Source: Pythium myriotylum (lineage: Eukaryota > Oomycota > Peronosporomycetes > Pythiales > Pythiaceae). From it: DNA of 64,000 nt. The translations under genes were made by a program, and so were the position numbers. The notes under the pieces are model-generated. The model made no database searches. It was not told the origin of the DNA and was given only the letters and a program-made list of their open reading frames with translations. Positions 39,001 to 48,404 of the stretch are shown here, in pieces (positions within the stretch are counted from its first letter, which is position 1; the number at the start of each line of letters is the position of its first letter). The DNA lies in the NCBI GenBank assembly GCA_023091665.1, contig JALJCQ010000033.1, positions 124,001-188,000 of the forward strand, given 5' to 3'.

Positions 39001-41369
39001 AGAGCGACACGCCTTTGGTAGAGTCGATAGGAGGCCTCCATCTTCTGAAGGAGATCTGTAGCATTAGTAAATTCCTCTTGTAAGACAGTACTATCCGGTG
39101 CATGCCGTAGACGTCCGCAGACCATGCCGTATTGACTCTCGTGATCAGTGTTCACGTCTTCGTGATTATCTTTCAGTACGTCCAGCAGATCCATTACACT
39201 CAGATTTACAAATCGAACGCCATCCTCCGCGTGTTCCATTGCCTGAGCGACACGCAAGTGAAATCTTGCCAGTCGTTCGCACTGGTCGTTTAGTTGCAAA
39301 CTCTGTTCCTCAACTCGTTCACCGATCAGCTTGAGGAACAGCTTGCTTTCTTCTTCACGTGCCACCAAATGCTCGTCACAGCTTGCAGCCACTGCGTGAT
39401 CCACAACGTCGTTTGCAATTACTTGAAGGTCTAATTGCGCAGCGATATATACAAGATGTTCCTGTAATGGCAGACTCAACTCGGTCGCACACATCAGCGT
39501 ACCAAGACGCCGCTGCACGCGGCGTATTGCTGATAGATCTACACTTCCCGTGCTGGAATCGCTTTTGATGGAGGTGAGACTTGTTGTTCCGAAGGACTTC
39601 AAACCAAGAGACTTCTCCGCCGAAGTTGCCGGTGCACTTATTTCTGACGTAGTTATTCGAGTCATTCCAGACGCTGTTGTAGTCTCTTCGGGCTTACTAG
39701 CACCGTCAACATCATTCTGAAAGTCTTGGAGAATAACACGTAAATGAAAACCGACATCCTCGACTTCCGCTCTAAAGACCTCATCGGTGTCAGCTAGTCC
39801 GAGAAGCATCGAAACTTGAGCCTGAAGTGCCGGCAGCAGAGAGTGTATTTCATGCCTTGCTGCCTTGCGCATTTTGTCCAGCGTTGCCAGCACCGCTTTC
39901 CGTTCTGCACCCTTCCCCTGGTTCTCCATGATACGCTCCAGCGGAAGTGCGCTCAAAAGTACTCCCACCGACGAGCGCAGAGGCTTCAGGTTGCCTTGGT
40001 ATATGAGCTCGCCGAGATGAAGTCGCTTTACGATCGAGTCCAGCTCGTTCTTCAGCCCTCCGGCTGTGCGGAAGAAGTCTTCCAGGGAGTCGTCACTGAG
40101 TAAGCTCGCTAGTTTTTCACGTGAGGACGCAATGTCGCCTTCTTGCACCAACGCACCAAAGCCGTGGATCTCGAGACGAAGTGCCTCACGCAAGGCTACG
40201 GCCTCACTCACTTTATCTTCATGCATTCGCGTCATAACATCGAAGAATTCAGCATTCTTTTCGTCTTCTCTCCGCTGGGTTTCTGACAAATCGTTCAGAA
40301 TGCACTGGGCTTGAACAGAGGTCAGATTGGCACCAGCATCCTGCAGAGACTTTAACGCAGCGATTCGTCTCTTCCTATGCGTTTGCTCTTGGAACGAACG
40401 GAGCTCATCCATCACTTTCCCTCTCTCACTTGGGTCCGTGTAGTGAGACGAGTTGATTTTGGCGTGAAATCTACTGAGTGCGTCGTCGTGGCGTAAACGC
40501 CGCCAGCTCTTCAGACCGCGTTCCCATTCCATTCGCTTGTGAACGAACACGTCTACATCCTGTGTGGCCATCCGCGCAATCAGGTCCGCATACACTCGTC
40601 GATTAGTAATGACGACAACGTTGACATCGTACGCTTCACTTTCGATAATCCGTTCGACCTCGGGCGGTAATGCGTGGGCCGTGTCCATCAGGATCTTTGT
40701 CAGCTGCTTGAGTTCGTCACCAACGCGATCAACGCGGGAGCGCTCAACCATCTCCAAAGTTCTACCGAACTCCTCTATTGCTTTCGAGCGACGCTGGCAA
40801 GTCGCCTCAATCGTTGCCCAGGTGCCCACCACATCCACGAGCTCACATTGAAGAAGCACGGAGTTGTTCTCCAAGTCTCTGGATATCTTTGCAAGCAAAC
40901 CGTCCACAGTGCCAAGAGTTTCCTTGATCGCGTCGGCCTCTTGAATGATGGAGAGCTCAATATCTTCGCTGATCACTTTCACCTTCTCCGTAAACTCGCG
41001 CTGTGCCTCCAAGTGCTTTTGGCGTCGATGTGTTGCATTGACTTCAATTTGGTTTGGTGAATCGCCATCGATTTCCTTCTCTGGCTGAGTCGTAGCGCTA
41101 TGATTTTCAAGTTGGCGGACAGCTGCGATCATCTCGTCTTGTTCGCTTGCCGGCAGCGCATTCTTGCCGGCACCGATACGAAACTGTTTGAAGTTTTGAG
41201 TTGCACTCCGTTTGCCTTGTTGTTTTTCCTCGGTTTCCACGCGCTCTTGCTCCGCCTTGAGGTAGCCCGACGCGCTCTTGGCTTTCTTGTGATTGAGAGC
41301 ACTAAGCAACTGTACCTCGGCCCGAGACTTCAGAGTCTGTTGTGTTGAATCTATGGGGGTCTTTTGCAT
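36093..41369 (-). CDS. CCDC180-like giant coiled-coil protein, 1758 aa
   Basis: One uninterrupted exon of 5.3 kb, ATG at 41367-41369, unusual among the multi-exon neighbours. The protein is nearly all helical. Length and the two-part layout resemble CCDC180 (about 1700 residues, with DUF4455 in the N-terminal half and DUF4456 in the C-terminal half): DVFVHKRMEWERGLKSWRRL (about 270-290) and an N-terminal block after it fit the first, and the region around 1380-1600 (TRLLYQQEGKLDDL onwards) the second. A disordered Ser/Thr/Glu-rich linker lies at about 820-950. CCDC180 relatives are found in ciliated organisms, agreeing with flagellated zoospores. Named from layout, not alignment. Its stop is 75 bases from the lpxD start. 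Confidence 0.7.
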   Translation of the reverse strand: MQKTPIDSTQQTLKSRAEVQLLSALNHKKAKSASGYLKAEQERVETEEKQQGKRSATQNFKQFRIGAGKNALPASEQDEMIAAVRQLENHSATTQPEKEIDGDSPNQIEVNATHRRQKHLEAQREFTEKVKVISEDIELSIIQEADAIKETLGTVDGLLAKISRDLENNSVLLQCELVDVVGTWATIEATCQRRSKAIEEFGRTLEMVERSRVDRVGDELKQLTKILMDTAHALPPEVERIIESEAYDVNVVVITNRRVYADLIARMATQDVDVFVHKRMEWERGLKSWRRLRHDDALSRFHAKINSSHYTDPSERGKVMDELRSFQEQTHRKRRIAALKSLQDAGANLTSVQAQCILNDLSETQRREDEKNAEFFDVMTRMHEDKVSEAVALREALRLEIHGFGALVQEGDIASSREKLASLLSDDSLEDFFRTAGGLKNELDSIVKRLHLGELIYQGNLKPLRSSVGVLLSALPLERIMENQGKGAERKAVLATLDKMRKAARHEIHSLLPALQAQVSMLLGLADTDEVFRAEVEDVGFHLRVILQDFQNDVDGASKPEETTTASGMTRITTSEISAPATSAEKSLGLKSFGTTSLTSIKSDSSTGSVDLSAIRRVQRRLGTLMCATELSLPLQEHLVYIAAQLDLQVIANDVVDHAVAASCDEHLVAREEESKLFLKLIGERVEEQSLQLNDQCERLARFHLRVAQAMEHAEDGVRFVNLSVMDLLDVLKDNHEDVNTDHESQYGMVCGRLRHAPDSTVLQEEFTNATDLLQKMEASYRLYQRRVALAAENHVIATHKQHESFLFHQCKLFGLIPPTTPEPFDLEKFLSVQFIDDATLPKPSSTQEAEVGENTSHQASGETTTQEPAPHSSESSKANTGTPARGRKGKSAVEDLKDVSPKETLRMVNGFELEVELRIPELLQRILTERSAEDGEHQQSSRSENAETQATSPPTDAPISTIESQESTDEESERQTTIREAREVRLKEVEGQVNRDFLRLEVDNSLKESLLEAFRVAVLTKFEANFKAHILSAAETQMQRLQQSNLLLEEKLRMHWPRKGRLDVQIYQPRISELYSHRQRLDRQIRAMTKKADWLQSAFDAQVVALQKALEDTRIKQVMLQTQLPLQQSLAALQGLEVKSNKVLSAFRMDSTEILERLRMLIANDAALLATLVQDYVRVCSTQVFPDLTSCDVISGCDFHPQEVMIIQAQLQAVESTLRDTVTSREAKIADLTEAQNVLLGLGLEFKRRYQVCMQSLSMREGLGQKYGLPRRCAQEKYRSETTRGDELSAKIDNLLASLHTVVESKQIVEMTRLPDGNATTQILHLLLRLRAALFYRGKYFGLLKNVSQLEPLPVRFDAGGIEGRPVITDRDFVEEDNVPAPATQFLDFVNQVAVKCREDTRLLYQQEGKLDDLPPSGVPTALEEYLLGLQDKAIAYVQRQEVKLREQVDMFGELLGVSSEAAMSDILSRSKASILRSTVAVHEEMQKEFNLWMEQKNLNMLDLRPDLCSPNNARQLQVLCDKEAQRSEQALAGLRACRATIFSIVVTSSSNFEKELLALNSALTVILDSSVMTMDDLRPFTGEEVPKSKRKSLKRLRKLARIHEFGDPREVKRSDDEIKKLTQLGEVPRFPKRAWAGIPSFGLHALWDSLRTELIQAEMEMNSAGDSSLSGLPTGSVAESDGACTTLLTPAHRCLIHARDQTYAEFSAFCTKHSRELLADVQERLRDEVKWAESWQLGIEKLRGQARTASTPIESI

Positions 41370-41526
41370 CGAATTCTGCCCGTCGAATATACGCAGCGTT
41401 TGCTCCTGTCAACGCTGGAAGTGGCCTGTGACTCTTCGCGGATCCTAACTGCTCGAAATACAAATACGCGTGCAGATTCGTGATAACAACGTTGATTCTA
41501 TGAAAAGACAGAAATGATTCGTTCGG

Positions 41527-42465
41527 TTATGTCCACCACGATGAAAGGCCCAGACCGTCTTCATCAATTGTTCCCTGCGATTCAATACAATCGCCAGTTA
41601 GATGAAATGCTTGCGTCAATCACATGAAAGGTCCGACTCGTACTAGGATGTGGATAGCTGATGGTGTCGGATCGCTTTCGGACAAGTCGACACTAGCTGA
41701 GCGGCCGCGCGCCAGTGATTGGCGCATATCGCCAGCGCTTCGCGCGCCCTCGGTCTTGTCACTGGCCTCAGTCGTCGTAGCCTGGATGCCATGCGCCGTC
41801 TTCGTCACGCGCGTGAAGTTGATGTTGGTGACGCGAAAGCGGATCTCCTCGTGCAGATCCATGTAGAACTTTTCTGTGCAAAGAACGCGTCAGCACGAAG
41901 TCATCGCTCACTCGTTCCAAGTGGGACGAACCGTTGCCCTCCGAGTACTTCCAGACCCAGAGCCGCTCAGCAGTGTCACTACGGAAACACAATCATCAGC
42001 GCGAGAACAGAACGGAACCCCGACATGATCCGAGCCACGCACAAGTAGGAAGGTGTCTGCATAGCGTACGACGGGATGATGATGTCCTGCACAAAGTCCA
42101 TCGAGACTGCAACCGGTTCAGTCACTCGACGCGCTCTCGATCAGCAGCAGCCTCCTCAGCAGCTACGCACCTCGGATGTGCTCTTCGTTGCAGCTCACGA
42201 TGCGGCCTTTGAGCACCTCGCCGACAAACGGGCGGAAGACGACCATGCGGAACTCGACCTGCGAGTGGGACGTGCCGTCCGCCGGGTGCACGAACGCGTC
42301 GCCGATGTGCACGAAGTCGTAGATCGAGAGGCAGAGCCCGACGTCGGCGATGACCTTGTTCGCGTACTTGCGGTCGATCTCCTCGACCAGAACCTTCTGG
42401 TAGTCCTCCTCGAAGAGGTCTGGGGCCACGGGAATCACATCCGAGATGCGCGTGAGCACGAACAT
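41527..42465 (-). CDS. RNA polymerase III subunit RPC8 (RPC25/POLR3H)
   Basis: Exons 42465-42171, 42106-42043, 41978-41912, 41868-41644 and 41574-41527 give 232 residues. It begins MFVLTRISDVIPVAPDLF and contains the stalk-subunit blocks EIDRKYANKVIADVGLCLSI and GDGTSHSQVEFRMVVFRPF-like text (here ADGTSHSQVEFRMVVFRPF), then the OB-fold half with VSMDFVQDIIIP, ERLWVWKY and EEIRFRV. The C terminus is GLGLSSWW, the invariant end of this family, recovered only with the last 48-nt exon. With RPC9 it forms the Pol III stalk used in initiation and it acts in the nucleus. A Ser/Glu/Thr-rich insertion lies before the last exon. Intron 3 is the shortest in the window, 43 nt, and its acceptor is inferred from frame. 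Confidence 0.94.
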
Positions 42466-42697
42466 CCTTGTCTATCTGAGCTGCCCGGTGGCCATTCACG
42501 TCGCCAAGCGCCGTGGAGGCTGGGCAGAGCCGGGCGGTACTGCTGTTATTCTACAAAGTACGATTATGTGGTCCACAATCACTGGACTTTGTCTTATGTT
42601 GCGCGAAGGCGCCGTAAGGAAGGGGATCTAGTTAACTGGAGAGCTCTTCAAGATCAGAAACCGCCCCGTCCAGTCACGGGGCGCCCGGCACTGCTGG

Positions 42698-44157
42698 ATG
42701 CTTCGGCCCACGGCGCCGGACCTGCTTCGCGTGCGCCGCCCCTTCGAGACGCTCGTGTGCCCCGCCGAGGCCTCCTCGATCATGACCACCGCGGCCACCA
42801 AGCTCAAGGACTACGAGCGCAAGCTCAGCGCGTCGCCGCGCACCGGGAGCCCCACGGGCTACGGCTCGTTCGGCAAGGCGAGCGACCACCGCATCGGCGT
42901 CTTGCGCGACGGCGACGCCAGCAATGAAAGCAGTATCGGGCTGCCGGGCAGAAGCGGATCGCGGCGCGACCGCCGCTCGCAGGTCGCCCACGCACTGCTG
43001 CGCAACCAGAGTGACACCGAGCTGCAGCTCATGCCGCCCGCTGCTTCAGCAAAGGTGCAAACAGCGATCCGCGCGTCACTAGTTATCAACGTGGTACGTG
43101 TTCCTCAATCCTCTCAGACTGGAAGTTCCTGCTACCAGTCTACTTAATGCAATGACCGAGTAGATCCTGGCGATTGCGAAGACCTACGCGGCGTTTGCCA
43201 GCGGATCGCTCGCCGTGCTGTCGTCGCTCGTAGATTCGGTTTTGGATCTCACTTCTCAGTGGCTCTTTTGGTACTCGGACAAGCACATGCACACACCCAA
43301 CGTCAACTACCCGGCGGGGCGCCGTCGTCTCGAACCCGTCGCGGTCATCATATCTGCGACACTCATGGGCATGGCGGGTGAGTGCTATACCATTCATGGA
43401 TGGGTCTCATTTCACTAATGATGCCAATGATTGGCGCGTCGATAGCGATAGAAGTGGTGCAAAAATCGATCGAGACCCTAGTCAGTGGCTTTAATGGCTC
43501 GCTTCCTGACCTCGACATGACGCCACTCACGATCGCCGTGCTCGTCTTCGCGATCGCGATCAAGCTCGTACTCTGGTGGGTCTGCTCACGCATCGCCAGC
43601 AACTCGTCTTCAGCCGAAGCGCTGGCCCAGGATCACCGCAACGACGTCTTCAGCAACTCTGCGGCTGTGATCACGTCGCTGCTTGCTCACTGGCGCCGCG
43701 ACTTGTGGTATTTCGACTCGATCGGAGCCATCGCCATTTCGGTATACATCGGGTTCAGTTGGTTGGCCACGGGCAAAGAGCAGGTCGAGCGCCTCATTGG
43801 ACTGCGTAGGTGTTTTCGTTCGTTCCGTTTCGAAGTTTGCCTTCCTGACCAACCTGGCTATGTACAGGTGCCGACCCTGACTTCATCGAGCAGATCCGAG
43901 ACCTCGCCGACCTGCACCATCCGCTCATGAAGTCCGACATCGTGCGCGCGTACCATTTCGGGAACAATTACCTTGTAGAACTCGAGGTTATCTTGCCCGA
44001 GACCATGTGCGTGCGGGAGGCCCACGACATCAGCCTCGCATTGCAGCACAAAGTGGAAGAGCTCGATAACGTTGAGCGCGCGTTTGTCCACGTCGACTAT
44101 TTGTCGCGCGACTACGACGAGCACAAGGACCCCACAATCCGTCGCGACTCAAGCTAA
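42698..44157 (+). CDS. Cation diffusion facilitator, Mn2+ (DxxxD) type
   Basis: Exons 42698-43093, 43164-43377, 43446-43805 and 43868-44157 give 419 residues. About 130 residues of cytosolic N terminus precede six membrane helices and a C-terminal cytosolic domain (DADPDF-like start, HVDYLSRDY end) used for dimerisation. The metal-site motif in helix 2 is DSVLD (residues 156-160) and in helix 5 is DHRND (266-270). Both are the DxxxD form typical of manganese-transporting CDFs such as plant MTP8-MTP11, whereas zinc CDFs have HxxxD. So it probably exports Mn2+ from the cytosol into an organelle by proton antiport. The second ATG at 42783 is an alternative start. Divergent from RPC8 over 232 bases. 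Confidence 0.92.
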
Positions 44158-46243
44158 ACGAGGATCAGTTAGCCCCATTCGGTTTGCATGTCGAACAGGC
44201 GTGAATGATTCTGAAGCCTGGATTTGAGGATAAACCAGCTTGCGACGAGACTGGTGTTTGTGCAATGCCTTGAACTCTACATGTTGATGAAGGGAGATAG
44301 ATCCGGAGACACGCCAGAGTCTGCCATTGGGTACACACAAGGCGGCGCAGCAGCGACTAAAAGGCGTCGTGGAGGATAGTGCGACGGAAGGGCGGATCCC
44401 ACTTCAAGAATCAAATCCGTTTCGGCCCGAACGCCCTGTTTGCAGATGGCAATCACTTGCGAGTGCCTCTCGAGCGTCCAGAGAAATACTGTATCTGGCC
44501 ACGCGTGTGATGCGATCTTTGTTCTTGGTCTTCTCGGTGGCCAGCACTGTGTGCACTCAATGGAGCGAACACTGGGGACCTGCAGTGCATACAGTAGGTA
44601 CCATACCGTATACTAGAAGGACCCTTGGCGGTTCTCCAACCTCTCCATTGACGGGGCCAGTGTACCTCTGGTCCCAACAACGCCTTGCGCCACACTTGAG
44701 AAGGGACCACGAGCATTCATCGATGTCATTCGAAATCTTCGATTTGCATTCTGCAAAATATCGTGTCACCCTCGTCTCCACGATTTTTAACGAACACGTT
44801 CACAATGTTCGTCTCACCGAAGGTGTCTAGTTGGTAGGGTGAACAAAACAGACTGCGCCGACGTAAAGAGCCGCTGGTTTCCCTTCGATCAGAACACCCG
44901 ACAAGCCGCTGTCGCCAAGAAAGAAGAATTTCCGGACGATCTCGGCGCATCCCACTGGACACATCTTCCTTTTCCGCTTGAGGTAAATGATGAGGAGACC
45001 GAACTCGGGTCAGCTGAAACAGGATGATTTCAACTCGCCACGTCTCCTCTGATCTGCCTGGGGTATCCGACGTACAAGCCGGGCGTTGAAAAGTACTGGT
45101 TTTGGTGAGAAAATCCAAAGTTTGTGAGCGTCTTCTCTCTGCTGAAAGTGGGATATGTTGCGAAATCATTCAAACCGAGTTGACTACAGGAGATCCTCAG
45201 CTCTAAATCCCGGCATATCAGGAAAAGACTTTCCACATCGAGTCTCATCACTTGTCGAGCAAAGAGCAGACGGGCAACTCCCACAGGAACGCAAGTCGCC
45301 ACGAACCACTGCCGTGGAAATGTATCAAGGAGACAGGAATGCACGAGCAGGGAGCTTGCACAGCATTCCTGCATGTCTGCCGTGGTTCATGGGAACGAAG
45401 ATGGGGCGTTGTGCTGGGTTGTACCGTGGTGCGGAGGCCTAGAACTTCGGAATCCCTCTCTTGTCCTCTGATGGGCAGATGGAGAGAAGAGAGCGAAGCT
45501 CGACGGCCATCTCCGATCGCCCGGATCCCTACGCATTGCAGCAGCACCCATCAAAACAAAGGCGCTGGCGAACTCCCAGCGTGTGTGTTGGATGGTCCGC
45601 CCCTATGCAGAAGACCAGTCAACCGGCCACGATCCGTACAGTGAAGTTCATCACAACTGCACGAACCCACCTGCGAAAGGCAAACACAGATTTCAAAACT
45701 TAGTCTCCATTTCCAGGTAGTCTGCTGGCCTGAACATCAAAAGAAGTCTAATATATCTCATAAATTAGGAACATTTCGGTCGTTTCCGATGGTGTCCACA
45801 CCTTGTTTTGATTCAGTCCAGCGGGTTGGGAATGGCCCTGCTATGTGCAATATGTCACGGGCGACGTGGTCTCTCCTCTCCCACTTTCGCGATGTTTGCG
45901 CCGCGGCCATCGCGATGCAAGACGCGAGCGTTGTCTCACGTGTGGTCGGGGAAGAGAAGCGGCGTTGGTCGCTGACACTGGACGTGGAAAGGGGCCCCTG
46001 GCTCTGGGGTGGCCGCGCTCTTCGCACGCTCTCTCGCCGGATGCAGTTGGCGTGAACCCGCCACTCACGTCGTCGCGGCAAAGATTAGCCTCCGACTGCG
46101 CACGCACGACGCCATTCCGCAATCCAGTCTGTCGTGTCCAAGGCCAACGCGGTCGGAAGCCGGTGGGACCCGACAGGCTCCTTTTCGAGCCGAGAGCCGT
46201 TCATTCCTGACCTTCGGCCATCCAACGCACGCACCCTGACACC
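44158..46243. other. Non-coding spacer, 2.1 kb
   Basis: The longest gap in the window, downstream of the CDF gene and 5' of the START/FYVE-like gene at 46244. No domain-bearing frame, tRNA or repeat was recognised on either strand. Confidence 0.6.
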
Positions 46244-48169
46244 ATGGAGCGTGGCGTGACCAGCAGCAACAGCGATGGCCGCCCGAGCTCGGCGACCTCC
46301 AACAGCGGAGGGCCCGTGCTCCTCACGACGGCGCAGAGCACCAACAAGACGCTGCTGCCGCAGGCTGGCGACGTCCTGTCCATCGAGGTGCAGGCGCGCA
46401 ACCCGCGCCGGCGGTTCCCTCTGAGCGACGAGTTCCTCCCGAAGGTTACGATCTCGCGCGACCAAATCGAACTCCTCAAACGCCAGTGTCTCAATGAGAT
46501 GAACCGCGTGCTGCGAAAGAGTAACGCGGCGTGGGCTCACAGCGATCAGATGTTCGATGGCGGAAGCAGCGATTGGCGCTCGCACTTCACGAGCAAGCAG
46601 CACCACATGACGCTCTACCGCCGCAAGCACGAGGCCAACACGGCGTCTCGTCGCCACTTTGTCGCGCGTGGCCAGATCTCAAGCGTCTCGCTCAAAGATC
46701 TCGAGTATGGACTCTACTGCGACACGACCACGGACGAGCGCGCAGTCAAAACCGACCTCTACCGCGAGCTCTTCCTCGACGCCGCCGTGCTCAAGGTGTT
46801 TGAGCACCAGCGCCCGGACGATCCGTTCCACTTCTTCGGCATCAAGTGGCTCGCGTACATCTCGCCGGCAGACAAGTTTATCTCTTCGCGCGACTACGCT
46901 GTTGTTGAATACTCGCGAACTGTTGAGGATCAACACGGCGACAAGATTCTTGTCAAGGTCGTCCTCCCCGTTGACTCGGACATGGTCTCGATATTGGCTG
47001 AGCGCGAGTACGACCTAGTGCGCGGCGCTATGGCTTGCACTTACCTCTACCGCTTCGACCAAAGCGCTCGCGCCGTGCAAGTTTTCGCGGAAGGCTCGTT
47101 GGATCCAAGCGGCAGCGCGACGAGCTTCATGGGCAAGTCTTTCCTCACACAGTTCGCGCCCACGATCGTGAACCTGGACAACTGTGCCGACGTCAAACAC
47201 TTCGTCAAGCACGGCCGCGTACTCTCAACCGACGCCTTCCAGGCCAAGGTCAAGGAGGCAAAGCAGTCTGAGGCTCACAAGCACTGCACAGCGTGCCTGA
47301 AGACTTTCGGCACAGGGTTGCGTAAGCGCACGCATGCAAGCTGCCGCTGCTGTGGGCAGTTCATGTGCTCGCGCTGCGTAATCCAGTTCACGCTGTGCCT
47401 GCCGTGGCACGAAAAGCGCGATGCGGAGCACCCGAGCGCTGTGATTGACGAGAAATTTTGCCTCAAATGCGTCTGCCTCGTGCGCGCCCATCGCAACGAC
47501 CCAGCCGCCGAGACGCAGTCGAACCCATCGTTCACCGAGTCTGGTACATTCAAGCCTAAGACATTCACGGGCGAAATGGCCCGGCTCAACTTCGAGGACG
47601 CGCCGCTGCCTGCCCGCGAGATCGTCGATGAAATCCACGGAGCCCACAAGCCTTCGGGTGTCGAACGCCTACGACTACTAAAGGAGCGTCACCTAGCTAA
47701 GGACAAGCACCGCAACATGAGCGAGCGTGCGCCTCTGCCAGCGGAAACTGCCGAGGCCTTTGACCGCATGGAGAAGTCACTAGCTGAACAGGAGGAACTG
47801 CTGCGCAACATTCAGTTCGAGCGCATGAGACGCGAGCAGCAACAGCGAGAGGCCTACCAGCAATACCAGCAGCAGTTGCAGCTCCATGCACAGCAGCAAT
47901 ACTACCTCCAGCACGCAGCCTCGCTCGCGTCGAGCCAGACCAGCGTACGCTCGAGCCAGTGGAAGCCGTCCTCATCGAGCGCTCGCATGACCGACACCTC
48001 CATTACGTCGTCGGCCTACACGACGGTCTCTGCCGACTATAGCGGCGAGTTTGACACTGATGACGAAATTTACTCAGTCGCTGAAGGCAACAGCTTCGAT
48101 CTCCCGTCTCCCCCTCGCTACGCACGTGCTACGACTGCACGGCAGCAAGGCACAGCGGCTTTTGTCTAG
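46244..48169 (+). CDS. START domain / FYVE-like zinc finger protein, 641 aa
   Basis: Single exon, ATG at 46244-46246. An N-terminal extension of about 55 residues (Ser/Thr-rich) precedes the START-like domain (about 55-315), with the family block HFFGIKWLAYISP at about 196-208. FYVE-like Cys pairs at about 348-409 (CTAC, CRCC, CSRC, CLKC); the signature is THASCRCCG, keeping one His and CR. The tail ends with the shared helix (FDRMEKSLAEQEELLRNIQF, about 506-525) running into a Gln/Tyr-rich coil (QQYQQQLQLHAQQQYYLQ). Convergent with the next family member, stops 235 bases apart; the two are not close relatives of each other, so this is not a fresh inverted duplication. Confidence 0.9.
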   Translation: MERGVTSSNSDGRPSSATSNSGGPVLLTTAQSTNKTLLPQAGDVLSIEVQARNPRRRFPLSDEFLPKVTISRDQIELLKRQCLNEMNRVLRKSNAAWAHSDQMFDGGSSDWRSHFTSKQHHMTLYRRKHEANTASRRHFVARGQISSVSLKDLEYGLYCDTTTDERAVKTDLYRELFLDAAVLKVFEHQRPDDPFHFFGIKWLAYISPADKFISSRDYAVVEYSRTVEDQHGDKILVKVVLPVDSDMVSILAEREYDLVRGAMACTYLYRFDQSARAVQVFAEGSLDPSGSATSFMGKSFLTQFAPTIVNLDNCADVKHFVKHGRVLSTDAFQAKVKEAKQSEAHKHCTACLKTFGTGLRKRTHASCRCCGQFMCSRCVIQFTLCLPWHEKRDAEHPSAVIDEKFCLKCVCLVRAHRNDPAAETQSNPSFTESGTFKPKTFTGEMARLNFEDAPLPAREIVDEIHGAHKPSGVERLRLLKERHLAKDKHRNMSERAPLPAETAEAFDRMEKSLAEQEELLRNIQFERMRREQQQREAYQQYQQQLQLHAQQQYYLQHAASLASSQTSVRSSQWKPSSSSARMTDTSITSSAYTTVSADYSGEFDTDDEIYSVAEGNSFDLPSPPRYARATTARQQGTAAFV

Positions 48170-48404
48170 AGAAGAGAACTACTAGTGACCAATATGGAGT
48201 ATTTAAATGTGTGTGTGAGAACGTAGTCCAAGATCATGCGATCGAAGCTAGATCAAAGATACGCCTTCGGTGTCCGTAAAATATCCTCTCGATGTTCGGT
48301 TGTCGTTGGCATCCGATCAGTTCCAGGTTAAAGAAAGAGATCTATTGTGTTTGAAAACCTAATAATTGTGGCTTGAATACTAACGACTCGACTATACTTG
48401 CACT

